64,000 bases of DNA from Brachycybe producta (GCA_036925085.1 JAUPFP010000019.1:801501-865500), one strand, 5' to 3'. Shown: positions 44,862-55,677, numbered from the stretch's first letter. Notes: generated from the letters alone by a model not told the origin. Numbers and translations: made by a program.

Positions 44862-45372
44862 AAAATGGGTGGATTGGTGGATAGAAAAGGAGGGAGAGAG
44901 AGAAAGGGAGAAAGAGCGAGAGAAAGAGAGAGCGAGAGAAAGGGAGAGAGAGCGAGAGAAAGGGAGAGAGAGCGAGAGAAAGGGAGAGAGAGCGAGAGAA
45001 AGAGCGAGAGAAAAAGAAAGAGAGCAAGAGAAAGAAAAAGAGAAACAGAAACAGCAGGAGAGAAACAGAGACAGCAAGAGAGAAAGCGAGAGAAAGAGCG
45101 TGAAAGAGAGCACGAGGGGGAGAGAGAGCGAGAAAGAACGTGAAAAAAGCGCGAAGTAGAAACAGCGAGAGAAAGAGCGACAGCGAGGGAGAGCGCGAGC
45201 GGCGAGAGAAAGAGCGACAGCGAGGGAGAGAGCGCGAGCGACGAGAAAGAAAGAGAGAGAGAGAAAGCGAGAGATAGAGAGAGCGAGAGCAAGACAGCAA
45301 AAGCAAGACAGCGAAAGCAAGAGAGCGAGAGCAAGACAATGAAAGCAAGTGAGCAAGAGAGAGAGAGAGAGA
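44862..45372. repeat. 510-bp GA-rich tract upstream of ftz-f1
   Basis: Imperfect GAGAGA/GAAAGAGC repeats run for about 510 bp with almost no pyrimidines on the plus strand. On the ftz-f1 sense strand the tract is CT-rich. Open frames in both orientations (Arg/Glu-rich or Ser/Leu-rich) are repeat artefacts. Many GAGAG elements are present, the core bound by GAGA-factor-type proteins. Confidence 0.9.
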
Positions 45373-46048
45373 TAAATTATTTATGAAAGATTTTGTGCGC
45401 GAGTTTGTGCGTTTCTTCAAATTTCAATTGAAACAGGTAGTTGTTATTCATTGTCTTTTTTTTTTTGGGACAAACTAACTCTCACAGGTTGGATAAAAAT
45501 CCCACACTTGGAAGAAAAGCTTTTTTTTTCCTTCAGATTGGGCAGTGAGTTGTTTTCCGAGGAAAACTTCAAAAAAAAAAAAAAAAAAGAAATCCAAGAA
45601 ATTAAAAGATTTTTTTGAAGACATTGAAGATGAGTATATGACAGCATTAGGGTTGGTAGGAAAATAATTGCGGTTTTTGTTTATTGCGATTTTTGAAACT
45701 CAATTGTTTTCAATAAAACTGAAATTACAATTGTGTTTGTCTTTAGATCATTTGAAAGTACATTTTGAAGTCTGTATCTGAGTAATATTAACTTTTTTTT
45801 ACAGTTTTAAATTTGGGTCCATTTTTAAACTCGCCTAATAAATACCTTTAAGTGCTGATTGAGCTACCCTTTCTTTTTTCTAAAATATATTCGAGTTTCT
45901 CTTCGTTTTTGCACCTGAAAGACAGAATAATCAAGAGTTCGAGAGGCCTTTATTTAACACTTTAAAACCACCCTGATTTATTTTTAAAACTTCTACTGAA
46001 AATATCGGACATCTTTTTCAATAAACGTGAAAAATTTCAAGACACTTA
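45373..46048. other. Non-coding sequence
   Basis: AT-rich with A and T runs. No gene or repeat terminus. Confidence 0.5.
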
Positions 46049-46447
46049 ATCCCCGTTTTCACGATGATAGTTGCTGTCATGATAGCAACTATATCGTGAG
46101 AACTATCATCGTGAAGACATGATAGTCATTATCGCACTGTCGCGATAGCACTATCCCACTTATCTCGTTTGACTATAGTTAGTTGATAGTACTGTCGCGA
46201 TAGTAATAGTTGTTGAGTGACCGCTTTTGGGGAAATATCCACTTTGTAGGCAAATTTGGCTTCTGGAGAAAGAGAGAGGCAACACTGTTGTTGACTCAAA
46301 CATATGTAAAGTAGACGTCACACTGTCATGTGACAGAACTATCACGTTACTTCAAGACATGTTGACAGTTGCTGTCGTGAGAGTGAACTATTGCCACTTT
46401 CATGACAGCTACTCTCACAATAGAACTATCGCCGTGAAACCGAGGAT
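46049..46447. mobile_element. Palindromic MITE, TTTTCAC family, copy 2
   Basis: Ends ATCCCCGTTTTCACGATGAT and ATCGCCGTGAAACCGAGGAT, about 399 bp. Interior matches 26663-27022: GACAGTGTGACGT, GGAAATATCCACTTTGTAGG and ACAACAGTGTTGCCTCTCTC with its complement. TTA/TCA at the edges. Confidence 0.75.
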
Positions 46448-46788
46448 TCAGGACGAACTTTCTACCCGAGTCGACACTAAAAAGTCAACATAGCCTCTAT
46501 CTATCTCAAGAGATTTTTCGCTCCCGACACTCAACCAGGATCTCACATCAAAACAAACTCAACTCTCTCTCGACAAATCAAAGAAACTCAGAAATTTAAT
46601 AATATTCTCGACACGCAGCGAGCGAGAATTTCTCAAAAACGCATAAAAACCCTCGACACTGAACCATAACCTCTCTCAATTCACTCTCGAGATCCTATCA
46701 AAGTAAAACAACAAGACCGAATTACATAAGGAAAAGGGGGGAGAAACAAAAGTTTTATGTTTACTAATTTAACCTATAGTTAAATATG
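46448..46788. other. Non-coding sequence
   Basis: CTCGACAC/CTCTCGA-type motifs recur, but no element or gene is recognised. Confidence 0.45.
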
Positions 46789-46970
46789 TTACTTGTCAAT
46801 CTGCGGAATCAGTCATCCGCAGATTACCCAGGCAATATAAAAAAAACAACCAACCTGCTAGTGAAATCTGCAAAATTCAACAACTAAAAATGTAATTGAA
46901 TTTTGCAGATAGATTTATTTCACTAGCAGTTTGGTGGTTTTGCCTAAGCCATCTGCAGATCGACAAGTAA
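46789..46970. repeat. Palindromic MITE, 182 bp
   Basis: TTACTTGTCAATCTGCGGA on the left pairs with CTGCAGATCGACAAGTAA on the right. Inner arms CTGCTAGTGAAAT and TTGAATTTTGCAGAT are repeated inverted. Single copy here. Confidence 0.7.
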
Positions 46971-46993
46971 AATTATATATATAATATCCCAGG

Positions 46994-47346
46994 TCTGTGT
47001 GGCTGTCTATCTATCAGTCTGTCTGAAGTAACGCTGTACAATCATTGAAGCACATCGGAATTTATATAAATTTAAATAAATGAAGAAATGAACAGCTTTT
47101 TTTTCTCAAGGTCAACTATATGTTGCACCCTTCCCATCCAAGAACCCCATGATATTAAATTGGAGAGGGGAAAAGGTTGGAAAGTGTAGAAGGGGGGAGA
47201 GAGAGAAACGTGGAGGGAGAAAAGTGGGAGGGGTGACTGAAATTGAAATGAAATGAGTAAAAAAAAAAAGAAAAAACGAAGCGCATGCGCACTATTAATT
47301 GCCTGTGAATTTTGCTCCCGTCATTTATGACGGGTTACCCCACTAG
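46994..47346 (+). mobile_element. Short non-autonomous Helitron, copy 2
   Basis: Perfect 3' hairpin CCCGTCATTTATGACGGG (47317-47334), spacer TTACCCCA, terminal CTAG (47343-47346), next base T. 5' end TCTGTGTGGCTG. Longer than the copy at 3113 because of a GGGGAGAGAGAG-rich insertion near 47190-47235. No Rep/helicase. Confidence 0.8.
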
Positions 47347-47499
47347 TATATAAAGAATACCTGAATAATCAATTAATACAGTCAAATGCCACGAGAAACT
47401 ACGGTAGGGTACATGGAGTGAGGAATTGAAGTTGACTGGCAACTGGCAACTTGACTGCATTCGGAGGAGGGAGAGGGATCCGGGGCGCGCACGCACACA
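47347..47499. other. Non-coding link
   Basis: Short unique sequence between the Helitron and a LINE relic. Nothing recognised. Confidence 0.4.
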
Positions 47500-47663
47500 C
47501 ATATGCTGAGGACGGAAACCTTTGCCGACACTGTCACAAAGAACTTGAAACCATTGCCCATATCCTAGGCAATGACCACGCAAGTGCCACACATGTGCGC
47601 GCCATCGAGGGGAGGAGACAAAAACAAAATAAATATCTATCCAGCCACCTAAAGGCTCGATAG
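47500..47663 (+). pseudogene. C-terminal relic of another LINE (zinc-knuckle type)
   Basis: The frame reads NLCRHCHKELETIAHILG, which resembles the Cys-X2-Cys ... ETxxHIxGxC motif at the C-terminus of R2-like and related non-LTR retrotransposon proteins. The last Cys of the motif is not in place (replaced in GNDHAS), and the reverse transcriptase is absent. It ends in a stop (TAG) within the target duplication of the RTE element that follows, so the RTE inserted at the end of this relic. Confidence 0.4.
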
Positions 47664-47666
47664 TTA
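47651..47666. repeat. Target-site duplication of the RTE LINE, left
   Basis: AAAGGCTCGATAGTTA is identical, over 16 bp, to 50916-50931 on the other side of the LINE. Confidence 0.95.
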
Positions 47667-50600
47667 TCATCATCATCATCATCATTTCCTGTACCTTATC
47701 CCGCAAGCAGCAGGGTCGGCCTTGCTGGTTCTAAGTCTCCACTCGTTCCGATTTTGCACCAAGCCCCCAGTGACCATATCCCGTTTTACTACCACATCCC
47801 AGGTTTGCTTGGGTCTTCCTCTACCCCGTTTTATTCCCAGGTCTAAGTTCATTGCCTGTCTCAGCAGCCCATCTTCTCCACTCCTGAGGACATGCCCAAA
47901 CCACCGCAGCCTATTTTCCTGCATCTTTTCTACTATATTTGTTACCCCTACACTACCCCTAATAAAATCATTTCTGATCTTATCCCTTCTGGTCACCCCA
48001 CTCATAAACCTTAGCATTCTCATCTCAGCTACCTGCATTCTATCCTCATGCACCTTCTTGATTGCCCAACATTCTGACCCATACAACATAGCTGGTCTGA
48101 CTACTGTTCTATAAAACTTTCCCTTCAATTTTATAGGTAACTTCCTGTCACATAAAACCCCACTAGCCTGCCTCCACCTAAACCAACCTGCTTTTATCCG
48201 GTTTGTGATGTCTAAGTCTAAGCTCCCATCATCTTGCAGCACAGATCCTAAATATTTGAAGTCATGCACCTGCTGCATTAAACTGTCCCCAAGTCTAATC
48301 CCCTCATTCAACTGTTCTTTCCCATCCCAATGAAATTTCATGTACTCCGTTTTTGCCCTACTTATTTTCAACCCCTTTGATTCCAAGGCATTCCTAGTCT
48401 CCTCTAACCTTATCTCGAGTTCCAATTTGGATTCCCCAACTAAGACTATGTCATCTGCAAACAGCATACACCAGGGGACCTCCTGCCTCACCCCTGCCAG
48501 TAACTCATCCAGGACCAAAATAAATAGATATGGACTAAGTGCTGAGCCCTGGTGCACACCAATCCTAACACGAAAACTGTCAGAGAACCCCCAGGCAGTC
48601 TTAACACTTGTCCGTGCATCCCTATACATGTCCCTCACCATATCTATATAACTCTCACCCACCCCCTTCTTCTGTAAGACCTCCCACAATAACGTCCGTG
48701 GTACTCTGTCATAGGCTTTCTCTAAATCTATAAATACCATGTGTAACTCTTTCTTTGCAGCCCGAAACTTCTCAATAACTTGCCTTACGGCAAAAATGGG
48801 GTGCATTGTGGATTTTCCTGGCATAAACCCAAACTGACTTCCCCCAATTGCAGTTTTACCCCGTAGTCGAGCTTCAATTACTCTCTCCCAAAGCTTCATC
48901 GTATGACTCATCAATTTAATACCTCTATAGTTCCCACATTCCTGAACATCACCCTTCCCTTTGAAAATAGGCACTAACCAGCTGTCCCGCCATGCACCTG
49001 GCATTCTATCCCCCATAGCCAATCTATTGAATAACTTTGTGAGCCAGGAAATGGCAACATTCCCCAAGACCTTCCACACCTCTACTGGTATCCCATCTGG
49101 CCCTAAAGCCTTCCCTAGCTTCATTTTTCGAAATGCCTGAACAATTTCCTCAGCCCTAACCTGCTCCACTTCTTCTCTATCATTATTTCTTCCAGTGAAA
49201 GGCTCCTGCTCTACCCCCTCATTCATAAGCTTACTAAAATATTCCCCCCACCTGTTCCGTACTGGCTCCCTACCCCACAATACTTTGCCCCCATTATCCT
49301 TAACACTCACCACCTTTTCAATATCTCTGCCTTTATTCTCCCGAGCCCTAGCTATTCTATATACTGCCATTTCTCCTGCTCTGGTACCTAACTTGGCATA
49401 CATGTCCGCATACTTCTTATGCTTTGCTATGGCTACCTGCTGTTTGGCCTCTATCTTGGCACGCTTGTATTCTATCTGGGCCTCCCTGCTTCCATCATGC
49501 CACCAAGTCTTGAAAGCATCTTTCTTCTTTTTAACTGCCATCTGTACCTCCTCATCCCACCACCAAGTTTCTCTGTCTAATCGAGACCCCCCTACTCGTA
49601 CTGTCCCTAGTACCTCGTTTCCACAATCATGGATCTGTTGTGCTACCCTTGTCCACAGCTCTCCTGCAGTGCCATCTAAATCCCATGCTATCTTACCTGC
49701 CATTTTCTTAAACTCTTCCACCTTGTCTGGTAATGCCCACAACCTAATTGCTGTCTCTCCTCTATGTCTGACCACCTGTTTTGCACCCCTAGGTTTTAGG
49801 TCTAACACTACTAGCCTATGTTGTCCCGCTAAGTTTTCACTCGGTATCACTTTACAATCCTTGCACTCGTTTCTATCCTCACTCCGAATCATGAAGAGAT
49901 CAATCTGGGATTCTCCTGCCCTGCTCTTAAAAGTAATCAAATGTTCCTCTCGCTTCTGGAATAGTGTGTTTGCTAAAATTAACTTATGTGCCACTGCTGC
50001 CTCCAGGATACTCTCCCCTGCTTTATTTCGCTCTCCATAGCCCCACCCACCATGTACCTCTTCATACCCTTCCCTACCTCTACCTACATGTCCGTTAAAG
50101 TCCCCACCAATTATGACCCGTTCCTTCCTACTCAGGCCCAACATTAGGTCATCAAACTGTTCCCAGAATTCTAGCTTCCTGGCTGTATCCAATCCAACCT
50201 GGGGGCCATATGCACTAACTACATTTATAACAATGCCACCCCAAACTACCTTTACTACTAACAGCCTACTATTTATCCGCCTAACCTCAACCACACTATG
50301 TCTGAGTTCCTGATCTAGGACAATTCCCACTCCATTTCTACCCTCCTCACTACTTGCATAAATTAATTTATACCCATCCCCAATGTCCCTGGATTTATCC
50401 CCTTTCCATCTTGTCTCCTGCAGACATGCAACATTTACCCTTCTAGCCTTTAGAACACTAGACAACTCCCTAGTCTTCCCTGTCAAACTCCCTATATTCC
50501 AGGTGCCAAACCTAAGTTTAGTACCTCCACTTCTACCACTACTTCCAAGACCTCCTTGTTGTTGATGCTGGACTCGCTTCTTTAGCCCCACCCGTCCACT

Positions 50601-50915
50601 GTGGGGTAGCCCTTGCCAATTTGTCACAGCCACCGGGCGTTGCAGCTGCGCGTCGCTTATGGCGGGGGACGCCCTAGCCATATTCGGAAAACTATTTCGA
50701 ACCAACATCATATGTTTTGGCAAATCTTTACAACCGGCTGCCAACCTGACATCGACCCTCCACTTTTGCACCCGGGCTGGGGGACCGGCAATGGCGTGGT
50801 TTGGTTTTGGTCTGCCCTGAGTATTTTATGCCCTCAGTACCCTCCATATCTGGCGGGCATTCCCCTATCCGCCACCTGGGGAGGCACCCGATAGGGGACC
50901 AACTACCCCCACGGG
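47667..50915 (-). mobile_element. Apparently full-length RTE-type LINE
   Basis: A 3249-bp non-LTR retrotransposon on the minus strand, bounded by a perfect 16-bp target-site duplication. The 3' end is a (TGA)n tail of about seven units, as in RTE elements. The 5' end begins CCCGTGGGGGTAGTTGGTCC. It encodes one long protein with endonuclease and reverse transcriptase. An untruncated 5' end, intact ORF and perfect duplication indicate a recent insertion. Confidence 0.9.
47682..50771 (-). CDS. RTE LINE protein: AP endonuclease plus reverse transcriptase
   Basis: The frame is open over 1029 codons from 50771. The first ATG codons are at residues 21, 22 and 31, so the true start is uncertain. Residues 86-325 form an apurinic-type endonuclease (FGTWNIGSLTGK, CLQETRWKG, GGDFNGHVG, QIDLFM, GQHRLVVLD). 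Residues about 555-840 form the reverse transcriptase: motif A FIDLEKAYDRVP with D682, motif B HQGSALSPYLF at 740-750, and motif C FADD at 771-774. The C-terminal part has WDVVVKRDM. The stop TGA lies in the 3' (TGA)n tail, so there is practically no 3' UTR. The protein nicks target DNA and primes cDNA synthesis there. QH replaces the usual DH of the endonuclease (residue 317-318), as is common in this clade. No frameshift or stop is present. Confidence 0.92.
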   Translation of the reverse strand: MQKWRVDVRLAAGCKDLPKHMMLVRNSFPNMARASPAISDAQLQRPVAVTNWQGLPHSGRVGLKKRVQHQQQGGLGSSGRSGGTKLRFGTWNIGSLTGKTRELSSVLKARRVNVACLQETRWKGDKSRDIGDGYKLIYASSEEGRNGVGIVLDQELRHSVVEVRRINSRLLVVKVVWGGIVINVVSAYGPQVGLDTARKLEFWEQFDDLMLGLSRKERVIIGGDFNGHVGRGREGYEEVHGGWGYGERNKAGESILEAAVAHKLILANTLFQKREEHLITFKSRAGESQIDLFMIRSEDRNECKDCKVIPSENLAGQHRLVVLDLKPRGAKQVVRHRGETAIRLWALPDKVEEFKKMAGKIAWDLDGTAGELWTRVAQQIHDCGNEVLGTVRVGGSRLDRETWWWDEEVQMAVKKKKDAFKTWWHDGSREAQIEYKRAKIEAKQQVAIAKHKKYADMYAKLGTRAGEMAVYRIARARENKGRDIEKVVSVKDNGGKVLWGREPVRNRWGEYFSKLMNEGVEQEPFTGRNNDREEVEQVRAEEIVQAFRKMKLGKALGPDGIPVEVWKVLGNVAISWLTKLFNRLAMGDRMPGAWRDSWLVPIFKGKGDVQECGNYRGIKLMSHTMKLWERVIEARLRGKTAIGGSQFGFMPGKSTMHPIFAVRQVIEKFRAAKKELHMVFIDLEKAYDRVPRTLLWEVLQKKGVGESYIDMVRDMYRDARTSVKTAWGFSDSFRVRIGVHQGSALSPYLFILVLDELLAGVRQEVPWCMLFADDIVLVGESKLELEIRLEETRNALESKGLKISRAKTEYMKFHWDGKEQLNEGIRLGDSLMQQVHDFKYLGSVLQDDGSLDLDITNRIKAGWFRWRQASGVLCDRKLPIKLKGKFYRTVVRPAMLYGSECWAIKKVHEDRMQVAEMRMLRFMSGVTRRDKIRNDFIRGSVGVTNIVEKMQENRLRWFGHVLRSGEDGLLRQAMNLDLGIKRGRGRPKQTWDVVVKRDMVTGGLVQNRNEWRLRTSKADPAACGIRYRK

Positions 50916-50931
50916 AAAGGCTCGATAGTTA
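50916..50931. repeat. Target-site duplication of the RTE LINE, right
   Basis: AAAGGCTCGATAGTTA, identical to 47651-47666. Confidence 0.95.
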
Positions 50932-52318
50932 ACACATTGATTATCGGTAATTCGCGGGCATACGAGCCACTAATTGGCACTTAAAGTGGCCCCTCAGTTG
51001 GTAACTCACGACTTGAGTTCAGTATGTTAACCTTCTAAATATTAATATTCTATTATTGTTTGGACGCCAGATTTATATTCTATTTTTCCCTACATAGGGT
51101 CCAAATTAGTTTGAGCTAAAGAGGCCAAAACTTAATATGACGTCATACCCAAGGTCTTTAAAGGGGTTTTAGTGTATTTTTTTTTTCTCTCTTCATCCAA
51201 CTCCCCTCCCCGTTGAATGAAGGAAAGGAAAGGATTTTTATTTACAACTTGCAAAAACCAAAACGATGTAATATTACATGTATTATTATGCGTGCAAAGC
51301 AATCATGCTGAGATTTTCAAGAACAGTTATAATATATCATTAGTATGCAACAACAACTATAGGCGGCAGCACAATCGGACTAATTTAAACTGGATGGGGT
51401 CTCTTATAAAGGAGGGCCACTTCGAGAACCCTCTACAGGCCCGTATTAAGGCACGTGCCAACTGTGCCATGCACAAGAGCCCCCTCCCCCCGGCCCGAAC
51501 CGGAAATAGATGCCTTTGACTTGTCATATTTATTTTGTGACAATATTATATTTCAATGTTTTATGTTTTTTCGTAAAACTTATTCCAAACTAAACTAGAA
51601 ATTCTCTAATCGAATCCCCCTGTCTGTTCATTTATTGTACCCGATATGCGCCGCTAGGGGCGCTGGTAGCCTGGTATTACGTGGAATCCGCATTATACAA
51701 TTGCAAAAAATCCCTGTATATGTAAGGAACTAACTTCGAAGGTCCCACCAGGTTCTACTTGGCACAGGGCCCCCAAAGTGTTAATCTGGTCCTCACTCTC
51801 TTGAGGGGCACACTTTACTCTCAAATAAAACTAAAATAAAATTGGCCCATCCATAAATAACCATTGTCTCACTTTTCTTCTTCAATCTTATTAACCAAAA
51901 AAAAATCTCAAATTAGGTTAATTATAAGAAAGATTCTTAAAAGATGCAACAATTAAACGTTATTGCCCACCCATTCAACCTCATACCTTCCACCCACCCC
52001 ACCCCACCCCTCATTCTACCCTCACAGCTTCATTGCACTTTTACAGTTAAAAGAGGGGAGATACTCCAATTTTAATTTTATTATACCTCTGCTCACTAAA
52101 CAGAATTAACCCCCTTTTATTCGTTAATAAAAGAGGGGGGGGATAGGAAAAAAAATGGGGGTAAATAATTTTTAAATTTTGTTTAAGTTTAAAAAAAGCG
52201 TTTTCGTTGTTTTTAACTTAATCCCAGATAAAGAAGAATCCCAGTAAAAAGAAGTTGCAAGAACAATTTTCCTGATGAAAATCCATCCCTTCAAAAAAAA
52301 AATGTTTTACAGCATTAA
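50932..52318. other. Non-coding sequence
   Basis: No gene is recognised. The plus-strand frame at 51217-51519 has no domain. Contains T, A and G runs. The first 90 bp could be the rest of the LINE relic at 47500-47663. Confidence 0.5.
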
Positions 52319-52555
52319 AGGCCTTGTTTCCACTGATGTTGAAAATTTGAACTTTTTAAAAATTTCAACTGGTGAAAAATAGAAGAACTACAATTACAAT
52401 TAGTACTCTGCTAGCAGTCAAATAGGCCAATGGCAGATTGACATAAAAGTCCACATGCCTGCATATTATAGGCAAAGGCCACGTTTGATGCAATTTTTTT
52501 CACCAGTTGAAATTTTCAAGAAGTTTAAATTTTCACCCCAGTGGAAACAAGGCCT
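52319..52555. mobile_element. Palindromic MITE, AGGCCTTGTTTCCA family, copy 1
   Basis: Ends AGGCCTTGTTTCCACTG and CAGTGGAAACAAGGCCT, 237 bp, flanked by TAA/TAG. Inner arms AAAATTTCAACTGGTGAAAA and complement. PIF/Harbinger-like by analogy with other families here. Confidence 0.8.
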
Positions 52556-52899
52556 TAGAAATCATTTTTTTCCATTAAAATAAACGTAAAATATATTTTT
52601 ATATAAAAAAAACAGTCAACAATAAAAAACCGGTAAAGTTTTTTAAAGATTCTCAATGTGAAAATCATTCCATCTTCTTTTGTCTCTTCCAGTTTACCCA
52701 TAATTCAGTTCTCCCGTTTGTTTCAATTCACTGTTGTTAATCGAACTCTGGTTATCATATATTTTTATTTAGAAATCAAAAGAAAATATTTTCAAAGCTA
52801 AAAAAGTAAAATGACTCACTCAAACTTGAGCAATTTTACACATGTACTGTATTACATTTAAAAATAAAGCTTTTATGAACAAAAAAACTATTTGCATAT
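52556..52899. other. Spacer between two related MITEs
   Basis: AT-rich, nothing recognised. Confidence 0.5.
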
Positions 52900-53086
52900 A
52901 GGCCTTGTTTCCATTGAGGTGAAGTGAGAATTTCAACTTTTTGAAAATTTTCAACTGATGAAAAGTAGAAGACACGTGGCCCCACCCATTCACTATCATA
53001 GGCAAAGACCACGTGATTTTCAATTTTTTACCAGTTGAAATTATTCAAAAAGTTGAAAATTCTCACCCCAATAGAAACAAGGCCCT
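52900..53086. mobile_element. Palindromic MITE, AGGCCTTGTTTCCA family, copy 2
   Basis: Ends AGGCCTTGTTTCCATTG and CAATAGAAACAAGGCCCT. Inner arms GAATTTCAACTTTTTGAAAA and complement. Same family as 52319-52555 and only 344 bp away. Confidence 0.8.
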
Positions 53087-54218
53087 AATAATGTTCAAAA
53101 TCTTAAAACTTGGTCATTTAAAAAAAAAAGTGTCACTAAATAGATTAATTTCAAAAGATTAATAAGATATGCAAATTATCTTAAATGATTCAAATATTCG
53201 TGTAATTTTTAAAATAAATTGCAGAGTGTATCTAGGGTTCTGGACTTAAAGATAAGTGGGGGAGGTATATATGAATACTCCCCCCTCCTCTTTAAGCTTA
53301 ACCTCTTTTTTTTTTACAGTAGCTACCCCCCCCCCCCCCCCCGTAAAAAAGAGGGGGTAAGGAAGAAAGTAGACGGCTGTAGCCGGGAAGGGGACATTAT
53401 AAAAGATCTTGAATAAATTGCTCAGTTTAAGAAGAAAAAAAACTTAAACGCGTTAAACAATAAAAACGAAAGGGTTAAAAGAAGACCTCGTATCTTCCAC
53501 CCTCACATTACAAATAAAGAGATAAATATGCCTCACACCCACCCACCCACCGCCCAACCCCTTCCAACCCTCCCCCTCCCTCCTCTGCAAACTTTCAGCA
53601 AATTAGGTGACCCAATTCGAGAAAAAAGAGAGAGAGAGAGAAAGAAACAAGCTTATTATTGGCAATGTAATCTAAACGCAATCCGCTCCATACTCGCCCA
53701 CATTCCTCAATGTAATCAATATATACTGTTAAAGAGAGCCGCTTTCGAAGAGCGCTTTAACAGTGTTGCCGCCAAACTCTCTCAATTGGAACTCATGCAA
53801 CACAATGTATTGAGATTTACACACACAGCTGATAATAATAATAATACTATTTTTTATGTTTCGCTTTCTGACCTAATGAACTTGAACTACAAACATACTT
53901 TCGATTATTATAGATCTATTTTTTTTTTCTCATATAGCTTCTTCGTTATGACGCCAATCTCCCTCTTTAATAACGTTTTAGCAGCGATTACAACTGTTAT
54001 TTAGATCAAACTAAAAAAAATATATTAATATTTATTCTCTCTTTCTCTCTCTGCTATTATGTAACTAAATCGCTTTAATTCCCACCCTCTAATCTCATTG
54101 ATCGCAATGTAAATAACACACATTTTATGCAAATAGCTTTCTAAGAGCGCGCGCCTGAGACATGAAACATCCAAATGGAAAGAAAGAAAAAAGTGAAGCA
54201 CGTGAGACCACAAGCGTA
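53087..54218. other. Non-coding sequence
   Basis: Includes a C run at about 53326-53342. A plus-strand frame at 53528-54004 (158 codons) shows no known domain, and its first part comes from C-rich and GAGA-rich repeats. I do not call it a gene. Confidence 0.5.
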
Positions 54219-54363
54219 AAGCTTAAGCTTCATTCACGCAACGTTGAACGACCTACCTCAAGCGAGCGTCAGCGCACATGCGCGTCTTCATACCATATAC
54301 ACGCAACTATTAGCGACTTGTCAAAGCGTCGCGACTTGCTACTCAGTTGCCAAGCTTCTGTTA
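54219..54363. repeat. GGGCTCCGTA-type element fragment
   Basis: AAGCTTAAGCTTCATTCACG, ACCTACCTCAAGCGAGCGTC and CGCGTCTTCATACCATATAC match 2060-2210 and, inverted, 21000-21120. It stops at CAAGCTTCTG, next to (TTA)n at 54361-54380. Confidence 0.65.
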
Positions 54364-54544
54364 TTATTATTATTATTATTGGTACAGTGGCAAAAGGTGC
54401 AAGCGCCCATGACGCCAACGAGGGGGGATACAATACATAAGTAGGAATATGCAATTGAATAAATACAATACAAAAAAATAAGTGATTAGTAAATATAATG
54501 TTGATTCACATGATGAACAATAGTTCAAACTTAATTTAGTTCCT

Positions 54545-55136
54545 AAAGGGTAGGGTAGTACACACCAGGATTCTTTGTTGCGACACAATGTTACCGGGTC
54601 TGAATCGTGTCAGTTGCGATTCAGACTCCACAATCATTTTGAAATGTTTCGGGGCTGAATCGCGTTAACTCAGATTCATGTTTCTTGATTCTCATCGAAA
54701 TTGAAAACATTTAACATTGTTGCGAAACATTTCATACTGTGGACGCTTTTTGAAACATGAACAAAGACTCAATAGAGCTCAGTTTGCTATTAATTATTTA
54801 AGCCTAGGCTTATAAAATATTGTTAAACTACTTTGAGGAACTTAAGTGTAAATTCACTACTAAATTGTGTTTTGGGAATTTCGAACTCCTACCCAATCTC
54901 CTAACTTCAGGGTGAACTGAATGTGTTCTTGGATAAGAAAAGCGAGTATGCCCAGTGCCCACCATCGTTTCTGTTTCATTCTCCCATCTTGATCAATCAC
55001 AGTGTAAGGACACTTCTGCAAGTGATAATGTTGTGGGTATTAATCGCGTCAGTTGCGACTCTGCCCCGCAACATTGTATCGGAGCAGCCCCGCAACAATT
55101 TATCGCAATGAAGAATCCTGGTGTGTACTAGGCTTA
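54545..55136. mobile_element. Palindromic MITE, TAGTACACACCAGGA ends
   Basis: TAGTACACACCAGGATTCTT on the left pairs with AAGAATCCTGGTGTGTACTA on the right. Inner arms carry GTTGCGACAC, GCGTCAGTTGCGACTC-like motifs and complements. About 590 bp. The terminal TAGTACACACC is shared with the 25769 family, suggesting related transposases. Confidence 0.75.
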
Positions 55137-55144
55137 AGGCTAAT

Positions 55145-55677
55145 AGACATAATTTGAACATTATTTTTCTTTATTTTGGCGCCCCTTATTTTTTTTTTTC
55201 TCAAAATATTGTCAATACTTAACGATTGCCAAAACGATTTTTTAAATTTAAAATAAGTCATTAATATAATCGAAAATCAGTTAACTTCCTATAAACAGAC
55301 TTTATCAGATAAATGCGCCACCAAACAACAGACACTGGCAATAAAACTAAAAGATGCTGATGTTGTCACCTCACATTAGGCCTACTTGTAATTCACTATT
55401 CAAATAAATGTATTTCATATTCATTTCAAAAATACTATGGATTTAATATTTAAATTATCCCACCTGCCAGGTGGCTCTCGAGTTAACTGGAAAGTTGTAT
55501 TGAGTTTAATTATTTATTATGACTAGGGAAATTAAGGAATTATGGAAATGTGAGGTGACAACATTTGCCAATAAATTGAGAAGTAGACTTTCGTTTCTTG
55601 AAATTTAAAATGGCGTTCTTTGGTGACTCAGGAAAAGTCACTTGATTTTTATGTCTTTCATCATTTTATTGACTAAT
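55145..55677. repeat. GTTGTCACCTC-type repeat, third block
   Basis: Contains GATGTTGTCACCTCACATTA, GCGCCACCAAACAACAGACA and GGTGGCTCTCGAGTTAACTG. It is interrupted on the right by the TAA-flanked MITE. Confidence 0.55.

Noticed and set aside
44734..45420. Long open frames (Ser/Leu-rich or Arg/Glu-rich) in both orientations
   Set aside because: They come from the GA/CT microsatellite, which has few stop codons in any frame. No domain, no codon signal.
49195..50040. 281-codon plus-strand frame
   Set aside because: Antisense of the RTE endonuclease/RT ORF; no domain of its own.
53528..54004. 158-codon plus-strand frame
   Set aside because: No recognisable domain, begins in C-rich and GAGA repeats, and ends in AT-rich sequence. 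No support beyond length.
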